From NCBI RefSeq assembly GCF_000952155.1, contig NZ_JYON01000039.1, forward strand, positions 1-37,806: a stretch of DNA of 37,806 nt, read 5' to 3'. Every line of letters starts with the position of its first letter. Position 1 is the first letter of the stretch. This stretch comes from Aliterella atlantica CENA595. Lineage in GTDB: Bacteria; Cyanobacteriota; Cyanobacteriia; Cyanobacteriales; Chroococcidiopsidaceae. Under the pieces are notes generated by a model, which made no database searches, was not told where the DNA came from, and saw only the letters and a list, made by a program, of their open reading frames with translations. Position numbers and translations under genes: made by a program. Below are positions 16,348 to 25,050 of the stretch, in pieces.

Positions 16348-17022
16348 TTAAGTATAAGTTACTATGCTTTCAGCTAACTTGTCTGCAACTGTAACTAAGT
16401 CTTCAGCTATTAAATCGGGTTGGGGGTAAATAAATAAATATTCTCTCTCCTGTTTAGTAATATATGCTGCCTTTAAACCAGCAGCTTTAGCGCCTTGAAT
16501 ATCCCAAGCATGAGCAGCAACTAGCCATATATCTCCTGTAGCATCCTGTTTGGTCATAGCATATACTTCAGGATGAGGTTTTGTTTTGGCGATCGCATCG
16601 CAAGAATAAATCTGTCTAAAGTAATCAAGGACATTTGCCTTTGCTAATAATTGGCGTGTAGAATCCTCGCTACCATTAGTTAAAGCTACTATCTGCCAAC
16701 CCGCATTATGCAAAATTTGGAGAGCGTTTAGAGCTTCCGGCTGCAACTGAAGTTCGGCAAAAGAAGCGATCGCACTTTCTAATTGTGCTTTATCTGCTGC
16801 AATTCCCAACGTCTGCATAGTTCGCGGTAATTCGGCTGCTAATACCTCTTTGAGCGGTTTGTAGCTGCCTGCATGAGACAAAGCAAAGGCATCTCGCAAA
16901 GTTTGAGCAAACCAAAGTTCGAGAGCATACGCAGGCGCTCCCAAGGCAATCAAACTTTGGCGCGGCTTTTCCAGACTAAAGCAAGTACCGATAATATCGA
17001 AAGCGATCGTACCTTTTGCCAT
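16348..17022 (-). CDS. HAD-superfamily haloacid dehalogenase type II-like hydrolase
   Basis: Numbered from MAKG, the product has 224 residues. Motif I is FDIIGTCFSLE, with the DxxGT form typical of L-2-haloacid dehalogenases rather than DxDxT phosphatases. SNGSEDST-like motif II appears as LTNGSEDSTRQLL, motif III as KPHPEVY, and motif IV as AHAWDIQGAKAAG. Start: the ATG at 17022 (MAKGTIAFD) is preferred over an in-frame TTG at 17040. The true substrate is unknown; family members hydrolyse 2-haloacids or small phosphates. It stands alone on the minus strand between the CAAD and DUF1517 genes. Confidence 0.82.
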   Translation of the reverse strand: MAKGTIAFDIIGTCFSLEKPRQSLIALGAPAYALELWFAQTLRDAFALSHAGSYKPLKEVLAAELPRTMQTLGIAADKAQLESAIASFAELQLQPEALNALQILHNAGWQIVALTNGSEDSTRQLLAKANVLDYFRQIYSCDAIAKTKPHPEVYAMTKQDATGDIWLVAAHAWDIQGAKAAGLKAAYITKQEREYLFIYPQPDLIAEDLVTVADKLAESIVTYT

Positions 17023-17110
17023 TGAGACTACTTGCAGCAAATTTCAGCTTTATCGTTGCACGCTCTAAATTAACCTTCCTCCCGATAAAGGTAGAAATTT
17101 TTACAGCCTG

Positions 17111-17710
17111 CTACAAAGGAATCAACTCGGTAAAATATTGCAATAACTGGTCGTTAGTCAGTTCATCTCCCAACTGTGCGGGTGAAAAATGAACTTGAAT
17201 TGCTCTAATTTTTTCTTTGTAGTGCAGGTTAATTAACGCTTTTAGGGCATCTTTTAGCGCTTCAACGTTAGAAAGATCCGTTTCTAATTCTGGTACTTCT
17301 CCTTCAAAAGCTACGGTAATCATGACTACAACATTCCGAGTTACGGGTATAGATAGAGGATCGTTCGGTTGAGAACCGTTGCTAAAATCTGGTTCGCTAA
17401 GGTAGCGTTGTGCAGAGTCGGTAAATAGTTCGTTGACGTAATCTCCAGCTTCGCCTTCATCCCAAAATACATCGCCTTCATTAGCAGCCGAGAGCCAGTA
17501 TTCGTCATATTGCAGCAAGGTTTGACATAGTTCAACTAAACCTTCGCCCATTATCTCTAAGTCGCCGTCAGAATCGATAGCTGCTCTTGCTGTACTGTTC
17601 AAGACTCCTAAAATTGGTGCTACTTCTTGCCCTGCTAAATGCAAAAATAAACGAGAGACGACAAAACGAGTACCACCAGTTAGTTTACTAAAGCGATCGC
17701 GCAAACCCAT
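17111..17710 (-). CDS. DUF1517 family protein
   Basis: The 199-residue protein resembles the cyanobacterial and plastid DUF1517 family: an acidic, soluble protein with VVVMITVAFEGEVPELETDLSNVEALKDAL (quoted in part: VVVMITVAFEGEVPELE) followed by AIQVHFSPAQLGDELTNDQLL near the C-terminus. No transmembrane segment or catalytic motif is visible. Its function is not known. The N-terminus MGLRDRFSKLTGGTRFVVSRLF is basic and amphipathic, so it may contact membranes. It diverges from tyrA. Confidence 0.7.
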   Translation of the reverse strand: MGLRDRFSKLTGGTRFVVSRLFLHLAGQEVAPILGVLNSTARAAIDSDGDLEIMGEGLVELCQTLLQYDEYWLSAANEGDVFWDEGEAGDYVNELFTDSAQRYLSEPDFSNGSQPNDPLSIPVTRNVVVMITVAFEGEVPELETDLSNVEALKDALKALINLHYKEKIRAIQVHFSPAQLGDELTNDQLLQYFTELIPL

Positions 17711-17782
17711 GTTTTTAACTCCACAACTTAATTACCTACTTTACCGTTGGCAAGATTGGTCTTGCTGTGTTTGTATTGATTT

Positions 17783-18622
17783 ATGAATATTGGCATTATC
17801 GGACTTGGATTAATTGGCGGCTCTTTAGGGTTAGATTTACGTGCCTGTGGCTATAAGGTTTTAGGCGTAAGTCGGCGCGAACAAGTGTGCCAAAAAGCAA
17901 CTTCTCGTGGTGCAGTCGATCTTGCAAGTATGGATTTAGCTACACTTGCGGATGCAGAGGTAATTTTTGTTTGTACGCCGATAGCGGCAATTCTCCCTAC
18001 GGTACAGCAACTTATTCCTCATATAGATCCGGCAACAGTATTAACTGATGTTGGTTCTGTTAAAGCGCCTGTAGTAGATGAAGTCGCTCCTTTGTGGGCA
18101 AATTTTGTCGGCGGACACCCTATGGCGGGAACGGCAGATAGTGGGATTGAAGCGGCGCAGACTGAGTTATTCGTCTCTAAGCCTTATGTACTTACACCTG
18201 TAGAAAATACGCCCAGTGCTGCAACAGCTAAGGTTGAGGAAATTGTCAAAAGTATTCAAGCTAATATTTACTATTGTTCGCCTCAAGATCACGATCGCGC
18301 AGTTAGTTTAATTTCTCATTTACCTGTAATGGTGAGCGGAACTTTGATTAATACTTGTCATAGTGACAAACAAGAAGTTGTCAAATTAGCGCAGCAGTTA
18401 GCTAGTTCTGGATTTCGCGATACTAGCCGTGTCGGCGGCGGGAATCCCGAACTTGGGATGATGATGGCGCGTTATAACCGCCAGGAATTACTGAGAAGTC
18501 TGCAATCCTATCGTCAAAACCTTGACACAGTAATTAACTTAATCGAGCAAGAAGACTGGGATAGCTTAGAACAGCAGTTGCAATCTAACCATATAGCAAG
18601 AAAACAATTCGTTCGCGAATAA
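17783..18622 (+). CDS. tyrA: Prephenate/arogenate dehydrogenase TyrA
   Basis: TyrA makes the oxidative decarboxylation step of tyrosine synthesis; the cyanobacterial 279-residue form uses arogenate with NADP. The Rossmann motif GLGLIGGS is at residues 7-14, with an Arg pair (SRRE, 30-33) after strand 2, which suits NADP. The catalytic His is His112 in GGHPMAGT. Later motifs LISHLPVMVSGTL and SSGFRDTSRVGGGNPELG are characteristic. It is intact and followed directly by repeats and a TnpB element, so the insertion lies in its 3' flank. Confidence 0.95.
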   Translation: MNIGIIGLGLIGGSLGLDLRACGYKVLGVSRREQVCQKATSRGAVDLASMDLATLADAEVIFVCTPIAAILPTVQQLIPHIDPATVLTDVGSVKAPVVDEVAPLWANFVGGHPMAGTADSGIEAAQTELFVSKPYVLTPVENTPSAATAKVEEIVKSIQANIYYCSPQDHDRAVSLISHLPVMVSGTLINTCHSDKQEVVKLAQQLASSGFRDTSRVGGGNPELGMMMARYNRQELLRSLQSYRQNLDTVINLIEQEDWDSLEQQLQSNHIARKQFVRE

Positions 18623-18671
18623 AGCAGCTTCGGTTGGATTTAAGTTATTTTATAAGAAAATATGTTGAAAA

Positions 18672-18721
18672 CCCTGCGGCTTCAGCCCAGGGATGAAAAC
18701 TAATCGCAGACTAAAGTCTGC
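18672..18721. repeat. Tandem hairpin repeats between tyrA and the TnpB element
   Basis: Two hairpins stand side by side. CCCTGCGGCTTCAGCCCAGGG (18672-18692, partly quoted as CCCTGCGGCTTC) pairs CCCT with AGGG and GCT with AGC. GCAGACT-AA-AGTCTGC (18706-18721) is a perfect 7-bp stem. Short palindromic units of this style are common dispersed repeats in cyanobacteria. They may be the scar of another IS or a MITE, or they may terminate tyrA transcription. Confidence 0.5.
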
Positions 18722-18782
18722 CTAAAACCATATTACCTGCCATGTATCCATGACATAATTATGTCAGGTCAAATGACATAAA

Positions 18783-20015
18783 ATGTTAGTATTTGAAGCA
18801 AAACTAAGAGGAACGGACGGGCAGTATCGGGCGCTAGACGAAGCGTTGCGTACCGCCCGTTTTGTGCGTAACAGTTGCCTAAAATACTGGATGGAAAACA
18901 GAGGAATAGGGAGGTACGACCTTAATAAATATTGCAAAGTTTTAGCAGATAATTCAGACTTCCCTTGGGTAAAGAAGCTTAACTCAATGGCACGCCAATC
19001 AAGCGCAGAAAGAGCTTGGAGTGCGATTGCTAGGTTTTTTGATAACTGCAAGAAACAATCACATGGAAAAAAAGGATATCCCCGCTTCAAAAAGCATCAA
19101 ACCCATGCAAGCGTCGAGTACAAAACCAGTGGTTGGCGGCTATCAGATGATAGGAGAGAAATCACCCTTACTGATGGGTTTGAGGCTGGAACTTTTAAGT
19201 TGTGGGGAACTCGTGATTTGCACTACTACCAGGTAGAACAAATTAAGCGAGTACGGGTAGTGCGTCGGGCTGATGGCTACTACGCCCAATTTTGTCTTGA
19301 TGTAGTCAGACAGGAGAAACGAGAACCTACACTTAAAACTATAGGGTTAGATGTAGGCTTAACTCATTTCTATACCGATAGTAACGGTGAAACTATCGCC
19401 AATCCTCGCCACCTTCGCAAGTCCGAAAAAGCATTAAAACGCCTATCTAAGCGGATGAGTAAGACAAAAAAGGGGTCAAACAATAGAGTAAAGTTTAGGA
19501 ATAAATTAGCAAGAAAACACCTCAAGGTAAGTAGGCAGCGTAAAGACTTTGCTGTAAAAACGGCAAGGTGCGTAGTCCAGTCAGCAGACTTGGTAGCCTA
19601 CGAGGACTTAAAGGTGCGAAATATGGTGAGGAATCGCCTTTTGGCGAAATCAATTAGTGACGCGGCGTGGACGCAGTTTCGTTCTTGGGTGGAATATTTT
19701 GGCAAAGTGTTTGGCGTGGTAACGGTTGCCGTATCGCCTCACTACACAAGTCAAGATTGCTCTGGTTGTGGCAAGCAAGTCAAGAAAGCATTGAGCGTTA
19801 GGACTCATGTCTGCCACCATTGCGGACACACTCAAGATCGGGATTGGAACGCCGCACGCAATATACTGGAAAAAGCACTACGTACTGCGGGTCACGCAGG
19901 AGCTTACGCCTCTGGAGAGACTGACCAATACTTGGGTGAGGCAACTCCTTCAAGCAAGTCAACTCGTGGAAAGAGGAAGCCCAAAGAGCGATCTTTGGAA
20001 TCCCCGTCTCTTTAG
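18783..20015 (+). CDS. tnpB: RNA-guided nuclease TnpB
   Basis: TnpB is the ancestor of Cas12: a nuclease guided by an RNA from the element's right end, which helps retain the element. The 410-residue protein has the complete RuvC set: Asp190 (IGLDVGLTHF), Glu274 (VAYEDLKVRN) and Asp354 (QDRDWNAARN). The zinc finger is Cys326/Cys329 (DCSGCG) and Cys344/Cys347 (CHHCG). The N-terminal helix-turn-helix-like region and the REC part (20-120) are intact. The final 40 residues overlap the probable omegaRNA, and the stop codon lies inside the right-end hairpin. Activity seems likely. Confidence 0.93.
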   Translation: MLVFEAKLRGTDGQYRALDEALRTARFVRNSCLKYWMENRGIGRYDLNKYCKVLADNSDFPWVKKLNSMARQSSAERAWSAIARFFDNCKKQSHGKKGYPRFKKHQTHASVEYKTSGWRLSDDRREITLTDGFEAGTFKLWGTRDLHYYQVEQIKRVRVVRRADGYYAQFCLDVVRQEKREPTLKTIGLDVGLTHFYTDSNGETIANPRHLRKSEKALKRLSKRMSKTKKGSNNRVKFRNKLARKHLKVSRQRKDFAVKTARCVVQSADLVAYEDLKVRNMVRNRLLAKSISDAAWTQFRSWVEYFGKVFGVVTVAVSPHYTSQDCSGCGKQVKKALSVRTHVCHHCGHTQDRDWNAARNILEKALRTAGHAGAYASGETDQYLGEATPSSKSTRGKRKPKERSLESPSL

Positions 20016-20032
20016 AGCGGGGAGGATGTCAA
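19981..20032 (+). ncRNA. Right-end structure and probable omegaRNA scaffold of TnpB
   Basis: Two stems close the element: CCAAAG-AGCGAT-CTTTGG (19981-19998) and CCCCG...CGGGG (20002-20022), with CTC/GAG pairing inside. In TnpB systems the omegaRNA comprises the 3' end of tnpB plus this hairpin, and the guide is the flanking DNA. Here the guide would begin at 20033 with TGTCACGAAC. The RNA's 5' end cannot be set from sequence. Confidence 0.6.
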
Positions 20033-20093
20033 TGTCACGAACAATCCTATCCCCCTGTATTCCCCCTTGTCTCCTTGTCCCCCCATCTCTAAC

Positions 20094-20831
20094 CTAAAAC
20101 TGCACCTTATACAACTCAAATAATTCTCCAGATCGCCGCGAGACTATTTTGGCATTAGCAGCTTTAATCGCTGTTTCCCAAGCAGTAATTGGCTCTAAAA
20201 ATACCTCAGTGCCTAAATAAGTTTCCAAAATTGCCCAATCTTCTACTAAAGGCTTTTCTGGATCTAAAATGTCGAAAACAAATAGACCGCCTGGTTTTAG
20301 CACTCGCTTAACTTCAGCTAAGATAATATTCCAGTAATCAAGCGGGTAATAACAACTCCAGCCTGTGGCGATCGCTAAGTCAAACTGCGAGGCTGTATAT
20401 TGTAACTGGTGGGCTGGTGCTAACTCCACACCCTTAAACAACTTTGAGTTTAACTGCGGACCGCGACTATTTAGAGCATCCCTAGCTACAGCGCTAATTT
20501 CCTGCCCGTAGAAATATGCTTCCCACTCCCGCCAAGGATAAATGAGAAAGCTGACACCGCAGCCGATATCCAGACAACGTTGATTTTTCTGCGGTTTAGC
20601 AATATCCCAAAAAGAAGAATTAACCCTAGCTGACAGCGTTCCTGCCGTCCACTCCCGGAAAATTGGCATCGCTTCGACTTCTGGCGGTAGTGCAAAGCCT
20701 TCACCTTTGTATTGTTTATCGAAGCGCTTCGCTACTTGGGCGATCGCTTTTTGGGCGCTTTCTCCAGCATCAGGGCGCATCAGGGAACCAAAACCATTAT
20801 CTGGAAACAGTGAATCCCGCTTTTTGGTCAT
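20094..20831 (-). CDS. Class I SAM-dependent methyltransferase
   Basis: The 245-residue protein has a Rossmann methyltransferase fold. Motif I is CLDIGCGVSFLIYPW (about residues 87-101), the acidic end of strand 2 is FYGQEIS, the post-strand-4 motif is FDLAIATGWSCYYPLDYW, and the later EVKRVLKPGGLFVFDILDPE is typical of the Methyltransf_11/25 group. The substrate cannot be told from the sequence. It stands on the minus strand, convergent with the TnpB element. Confidence 0.85.
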   Translation of the reverse strand: MTKKRDSLFPDNGFGSLMRPDAGESAQKAIAQVAKRFDKQYKGEGFALPPEVEAMPIFREWTAGTLSARVNSSFWDIAKPQKNQRCLDIGCGVSFLIYPWREWEAYFYGQEISAVARDALNSRGPQLNSKLFKGVELAPAHQLQYTASQFDLAIATGWSCYYPLDYWNIILAEVKRVLKPGGLFVFDILDPEKPLVEDWAILETYLGTEVFLEPITAWETAIKAANAKIVSRRSGELFELYKVQF

Positions 20832-20949
20832 ACTGCTTGTTATTGTGTCTTTTAAGTCTTAGCGTACACCTTATATTGTTTTGCTCGCTTGATAAGTAAG
20901 GCGCAACTGCAGAGCGTAAATTAGACTGAGAACGTAAATACAGCCCTTT

Positions 20950-22164
20950 TCAGTTCCTTGAGCGTTTAGCAAATTCAGCCGGATTTTGATCGCGTCTGTG
21001 CTTGGTGGGAAGGGGAGTACCTTGTTCGTCACCTACTAGAGCAGCAGTCGCTTCTAGGGCGGCTCGCAGTCGTTTGGCTGCATAGATGGACATATCTCTA
21101 GGTACGTTAATGCGATCGCGCAGATAGCGCAGAGCTTTGTCTGAACCTAGCGGCGGCGTGCAAGGTTGCTGCATTATTAGGCTTGTTAAGGCACAGCGTA
21201 AGGCTTCGTCTATCAATTTGTCTTCACAGGGGTTGACGCGAATAATATTGGCGCGGTGCTTGATTACGCGATACAGTGCCTCTGTACGCGAGTTTTCTGG
21301 TTCTGGGTATGTAACATCGGGCAAACCGTCCCAAGGTCCGCGATCGACTTTTACTTGATTGATTTTTGTTTGCGGTTCGCTATTTTCCCAACAGCCGCCC
21401 ATTTGCGGCGGTAAATCGTGGACGTGAGTATGGAAGTCGCTTTGCGTACCTCGGTAAGTTGGTCGGCTTTCCATTGCTGCAAACCAGTCAGATAAGCGAG
21501 GATTTTCTTCACGCATAGAATAGCCTTTGTAGTAGTACAAACTAGCGTTCATGCGTTCTACATAGGGCGTAAAAATGACATCTACTGTGCCGAATTCTTC
21601 GAGAAAATAAGGCGATGGCGTAGAACCAAGGGCAAATTCCACCTTTTCCACCACTTCTAAAAATTGGGCGCGGTTAGCTTGCTCTTGCCTTGCCGAACTT
21701 GTAGGATAACAAAGCCAAGCGCACCAAGCTCTAAATAATAGTCGCTCTAATTGCCTTAGTGGTAATACCTTGGGATGTTTCATGCCCAACCCCAAAGGTT
21801 GATATACCTGTTCTAGAGCAATGAGAATGTCATCGCTTTCGGTAATGATGCGTCCATCTAACTCAATAGCGGGTAGCATTCCTGAAGGTACTTTGCGCTT
21901 GTACCAACTTTCTTTTTGCCCGTAACAGAACATTGTCACTTTTTCGATCCGGTAGGGAATTTGTTTTTCCTCTAGCCACAGCCAAATTTTCTGACAATAG
22001 GGACACCAAGCATGATTATCTCGATATAGCGTCACCCGTAGCTCAGATTCATCGCGACCAAATAGACGCAAGCAAGCTTGGGCGTTAGTAGGTCCGTTGA
22101 CAGGATCGACTTGAAGCTCGGCGAGGGCTTCTAGTTCTGTCCAGCTTAGGGGAGGAATTGTCAT
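20950..22164 (-). CDS. Glutathione S-transferase-like protein with CPYC motif
   Basis: Numbered from the upstream Met at 22239, a thioredoxin-fold GST N-domain begins near residue 67 (RVTLYRDNHAWCPYCQKIW) with Cys79-Pro-Tyr-Cys82, the redox motif of glutaredoxin- and omega-like GSTs. VPSGMLPAIELDGRIITESD supplies the cis-Pro and the Ser/Asp that bind glutathione. A helical GST C-domain follows to about residue 270. The last 150 residues are an extra C-terminal part I do not recognise. I prefer the ATG at 22164 (MTIPPLSW), which has AGGA upstream. Confidence 0.8.
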   Translation of the reverse strand: MTIPPLSWTELEALAELQVDPVNGPTNAQACLRLFGRDESELRVTLYRDNHAWCPYCQKIWLWLEEKQIPYRIEKVTMFCYGQKESWYKRKVPSGMLPAIELDGRIITESDDILIALEQVYQPLGLGMKHPKVLPLRQLERLLFRAWCAWLCYPTSSARQEQANRAQFLEVVEKVEFALGSTPSPYFLEEFGTVDVIFTPYVERMNASLYYYKGYSMREENPRLSDWFAAMESRPTYRGTQSDFHTHVHDLPPQMGGCWENSEPQTKINQVKVDRGPWDGLPDVTYPEPENSRTEALYRVIKHRANIIRVNPCEDKLIDEALRCALTSLIMQQPCTPPLGSDKALRYLRDRINVPRDMSIYAAKRLRAALEATAALVGDEQGTPLPTKHRRDQNPAEFAKRSRN

Positions 22165-22520
22165 GCTTGCGGTAGTCCTAAATGCTCTCACGCATATTAG
22201 TTTACGCGATCGCATATAGGATTGTTCGGGTTCTCGCACTCAAAAATGAATTTTGTAACTTCTGTAGCTGGTAGTTATCTCTGTTTAGTATCAATATTTA
22301 GTCATTACGGAAGTTGTTACTTTGGAAAATATTCAAAGTTTTATAAGGGAGATGCTGAAATATCTTCACACACTACTCCTTTAAACCTACTTTAAAGCGA
22401 TCGCCTAGCGTTTGAGCTAGACGAAAATTAAGCCCTCATCTGCAAAAATTTGCATAAAATAGGAATTTAAAGTTAGTAATTTTGCTTTGCTTGCACTTAA
22501 CGCGTGTAGTATTTATCTTT

Positions 22521-23564
22521 ATGCATCAAAGCCCAGCTATTTGTCAGCTAGATAGTTTCTTAGCGGAAGTAAGCGTTGAAGTAGATAAGGATGCAGCTTG
22601 CTATTTTCCGCCCGATTGTGGGCGTTATGAAGTTAAACCTGGTTTAATGCCTCTTGGTGTTGATTTGGGCAACGATCGCGCTGACAAGCAGGTATTTCAA
22701 ATTGATAGCAATTTCGCACCCTACCGTCAAGCTAAACTTTTTGCACGTGCGGAATGTTTGAGCAAATATTGCCAAACTTATAGCTATTGTGGGGTAGCAG
22801 GTGCGATCGCGCATTTGATTATTACTCGTCTTATTCGCGAATATCCCCAATACTTTCATCTAGAAAGATTATCTACAGGCAATTTCGTCTTGCATTGTCA
22901 TTTAACTGCAGAAACTTTGTATTTAGATGCAGATTGGCAGTTGCAGCAAGCGCAAAGCAATGTTATTCCCGCTTATATCTCTACTCTTGATGCTTTAGCA
23001 AGTCAAGTGCAGGAAGATTTAGCTGTAGTTTGTCGTGGTAGTAATGGGGAAAATTGGTTGCGTGCGATTCATCTTTGCTATCCTAACCACTGGGCAGCAG
23101 AAGACAAGATAGGTAAGGATTTTGCCCTAGTACACGCGCCTGTAGCTGGGATGGAGAAAATTAATCAAAGAGCAGGTGCGATCGTCAATACAATGATTGA
23201 GAGAAAGCCAATGGTGCGCTTTGCTTGGGGTTTAAGTACCGATACGCGCCTTAACCATCACCCCAAACCACCTCTAGGTATTTCTGTTGAAAAGTGGCAA
23301 GGTAGAGAATTTAATCTAGATAATCCTCGGCTTTACTTGCGAATTGAGCGTCAAACAATCTGGGGGTTGCCAAAATACGACGCAGCATTATTTACTATTC
23401 GCACTTACTTTCGAGATTGTAGGGCAATTAAGCAAGATGCTGTTTTGCGCCCTAAGTTAGTAGCTGCACTTGACTCTATGACAGCAGATTCGCTGGTTTA
23501 TAAAGGTTTAGCTGCAAGTAAAAGTAGCATTCTCAGGTGGTTAAACGATGAAAATCTTCCTTGA
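22521..23564 (+). CDS. DUF3445 haem-dependent oxidative N-demethylase-like protein
   Basis: The 347-residue product (ATG at 22521, MHQSPAICQ) resembles the DUF3445 family, whose members include haem-dependent dimethylamine mono-oxygenase subunits. Diagnostic parts are CYPNHWAAEDKIGKDFALVHAPV in the middle (quoted: PNHWAAEDKIGKDF) and LYLRIERQTIWGLP followed by ALFTIRTY near the C-terminus. The in-frame TTG 39 bp upstream is less likely. The substrate in cyanobacteria is unknown. The next gene starts 17 bp inside this one, so the two are coupled. Confidence 0.72.
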   Translation: MHQSPAICQLDSFLAEVSVEVDKDAACYFPPDCGRYEVKPGLMPLGVDLGNDRADKQVFQIDSNFAPYRQAKLFARAECLSKYCQTYSYCGVAGAIAHLIITRLIREYPQYFHLERLSTGNFVLHCHLTAETLYLDADWQLQQAQSNVIPAYISTLDALASQVQEDLAVVCRGSNGENWLRAIHLCYPNHWAAEDKIGKDFALVHAPVAGMEKINQRAGAIVNTMIERKPMVRFAWGLSTDTRLNHHPKPPLGISVEKWQGREFNLDNPRLYLRIERQTIWGLPKYDAALFTIRTYFRDCRAIKQDAVLRPKLVAALDSMTADSLVYKGLAASKSSILRWLNDENLP

Positions 23565-24141
23565 GAGCGCAAGATTAATTTTGCGCCAATTTACCTTAGC
23601 AGATGTAGATAATTTACTTGCTTTAGATAGCGATCGCACCGTAATGCGTTTTATCAATGGCGGAATTCCCAGCGATCGCGAAGCTATCCAAAAACAGCTA
23701 CTAAAATGGCTAGCATACTACGAAAAATATCAAAATTTTGGACTTTGGGCAAGTACCGAGAAATCGAGTCAAGATTTTATCGGCTGGTTTCATTTCTACC
23801 CAGCTATAGAAAATGCATTTGCAGTTGAACTAAATTTAGCCACTGATGATGAAATTGCCTTGGGTTATCGGCTGTGTCAATCGTTTTGGGGTAAAGGCTA
23901 TGCAACCGAAGCCTCACAAGCCCTAGTAGCTAAAGGGTTTAACGAATGGGACGTGCAAAAAGTTTCCGCTTGGGCATTGACAGCTAATCAAGCATCTATT
24001 CGAGTGATGGAAAAAGCTGGCTTGCACTTGGAGAAAGAATTTGCGTTTACAGCTAGTCAACTACCTTATATATCAGCAGAGGAACGTCAAGCTGTAAAGT
24101 ATGCTCTTAGTAGGGAAGATTATATATACTCCAAGTCATAA
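23548..24141 (+). CDS. GNAT-family acetyltransferase (RimJ/RimL type)
   Basis: This 197-residue acyltransferase begins SARLILRQFTLADVDNLLAL, the usual opening of RimJ/RimL-type GNATs. The acetyl-CoA loop is ALGYRLCQSFWGKGYATEA (about residues 110-128), in the Q/RxxGxG/A form. The motif VSAWALTANQASIRVMEKAGL follows, ending in the fold's last strands. It overlaps the DUF3445 gene by 17 bp. It may modify an amine or a protein N-terminus; nothing here tells which. Confidence 0.86.
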   Translation: MKIFLESARLILRQFTLADVDNLLALDSDRTVMRFINGGIPSDREAIQKQLLKWLAYYEKYQNFGLWASTEKSSQDFIGWFHFYPAIENAFAVELNLATDDEIALGYRLCQSFWGKGYATEASQALVAKGFNEWDVQKVSAWALTANQASIRVMEKAGLHLEKEFAFTASQLPYISAEERQAVKYALSREDYIYSKS

Positions 24142-24175
24142 TCAAAGGTGTATGTGTTGTCTGGAGAAAGCAAAG

Positions 24176-24868
24176 ATGGTAGATACACCAGTAACTCAAC
24201 TATCTTCTCATCAAAGCATAAGTATTCCTCCTTTAGAAAGTGGCGATCGCCTTTCCAGACAAGAATTTGAGCGTCGCTATCAAGCTATGCCAGAGGTGAA
24301 AAAAGCTGAATTAGTTGAAGGAGTAGTTTACGTGGCATCCCCTTTGCGTTTTAGAAGTCATGCTCAACCGCATGGTAATATTATGGGTTGGCTGTGGAAT
24401 TACACTGTTGCAACGCCAAAAGTAGAGTTAGGAGATAATCCCACTGTGCGTTTGGATCTAGATAACGAGGTGCAACCGGATGCGGTATTGTTAATTGCTG
24501 GTGGGCGATCGCATCTCAGCGTAGATGATTACATTGAAGGCGCAACAGAATTAGTAGTAGAAGTAGCAGCAAGTAGCGCCGCAAATGACTTGCACGATAA
24601 GAAAAAAGTTTATCGCCGTAGTGGAGTGCAAGAGTACATATTCTGGCAGACTTTTGATAACAAATTAGATCGGTTTAGCCTGCAACAAGGCGAGTATGTG
24701 GCTTTAACAGCGGATACAGACGGAATTATTCAAAGCTAAGTATTTCCTGGTTTGTGGTTGGCAGTGTCTGCATTGCTAGCGGGGGATATGACGCAAGTTT
24801 TAGCATTTTTGCAAACAGGGTTGAACTCTACTGAGCATCAGGAGTTTGTCAAGGTATTGTCGAAATAG
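24176..24868 (+). pseudogene. Uma2-family nuclease gene with in-frame nonsense codon
   Basis: Uma2 (DUF820) proteins have a PD-(D/E)XK nuclease-like fold and are abundant in cyanobacteria. The product starts MVDTPVTQLSS at 24176 behind GGAG. Motifs AELVEGVVYV, EVQPDAVLLI, ELVVEVAASS and DKKKVYRRSGVQEYIFW are intact. The frame stops at TAA 24737-24739, then continues in the same frame for 42 codons (VFPGLWLAVSALLAGDM ... FVKVLSK) to TAG 24866-24868. VFPGLWL is the standard family C-terminus, so the TAA is a nonsense change. The 187-residue shortened protein keeps all catalytic motifs and might still work. Confidence 0.85.
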
Positions 24869-25050
24869 GGCGATCGCATCTTAGTACCTATAGAATACAG
24901 AAACTAGAAAGTATCAGTTTTTTAGCTTGCCCCTCAAGAGTGCTGAAGGCTTAGTTATTAATATTTTGATGAATAATCTGTAAACATTATGTTTTCAGGG
25001 CGCAATTTGGGTTTCCTAATCTAGGGAGCAACTAAATTATTGAAATATTT

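Larger units (their letters stand above)
18737..20032 (+). mobile_element. IS200/IS605-family element carrying only tnpB
   Basis: The element holds a tnpB gene but no tnpA Y1 transposase, so it would need TnpA in trans. The right end has the textbook IS608 layout: GAAT (19999-20002 region) at the 5' foot of the hairpin at 20002-20022, then TCAA at 20029-20032 as the cleavage tetranucleotide. The left boundary is less sure. A TTAC at 18733-18736, the IS608 target, precedes a perfect 16-bp palindrome TGACATAATTATGTCA (18751-18766), which I take as the left-end hairpin. Confidence 0.65.
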
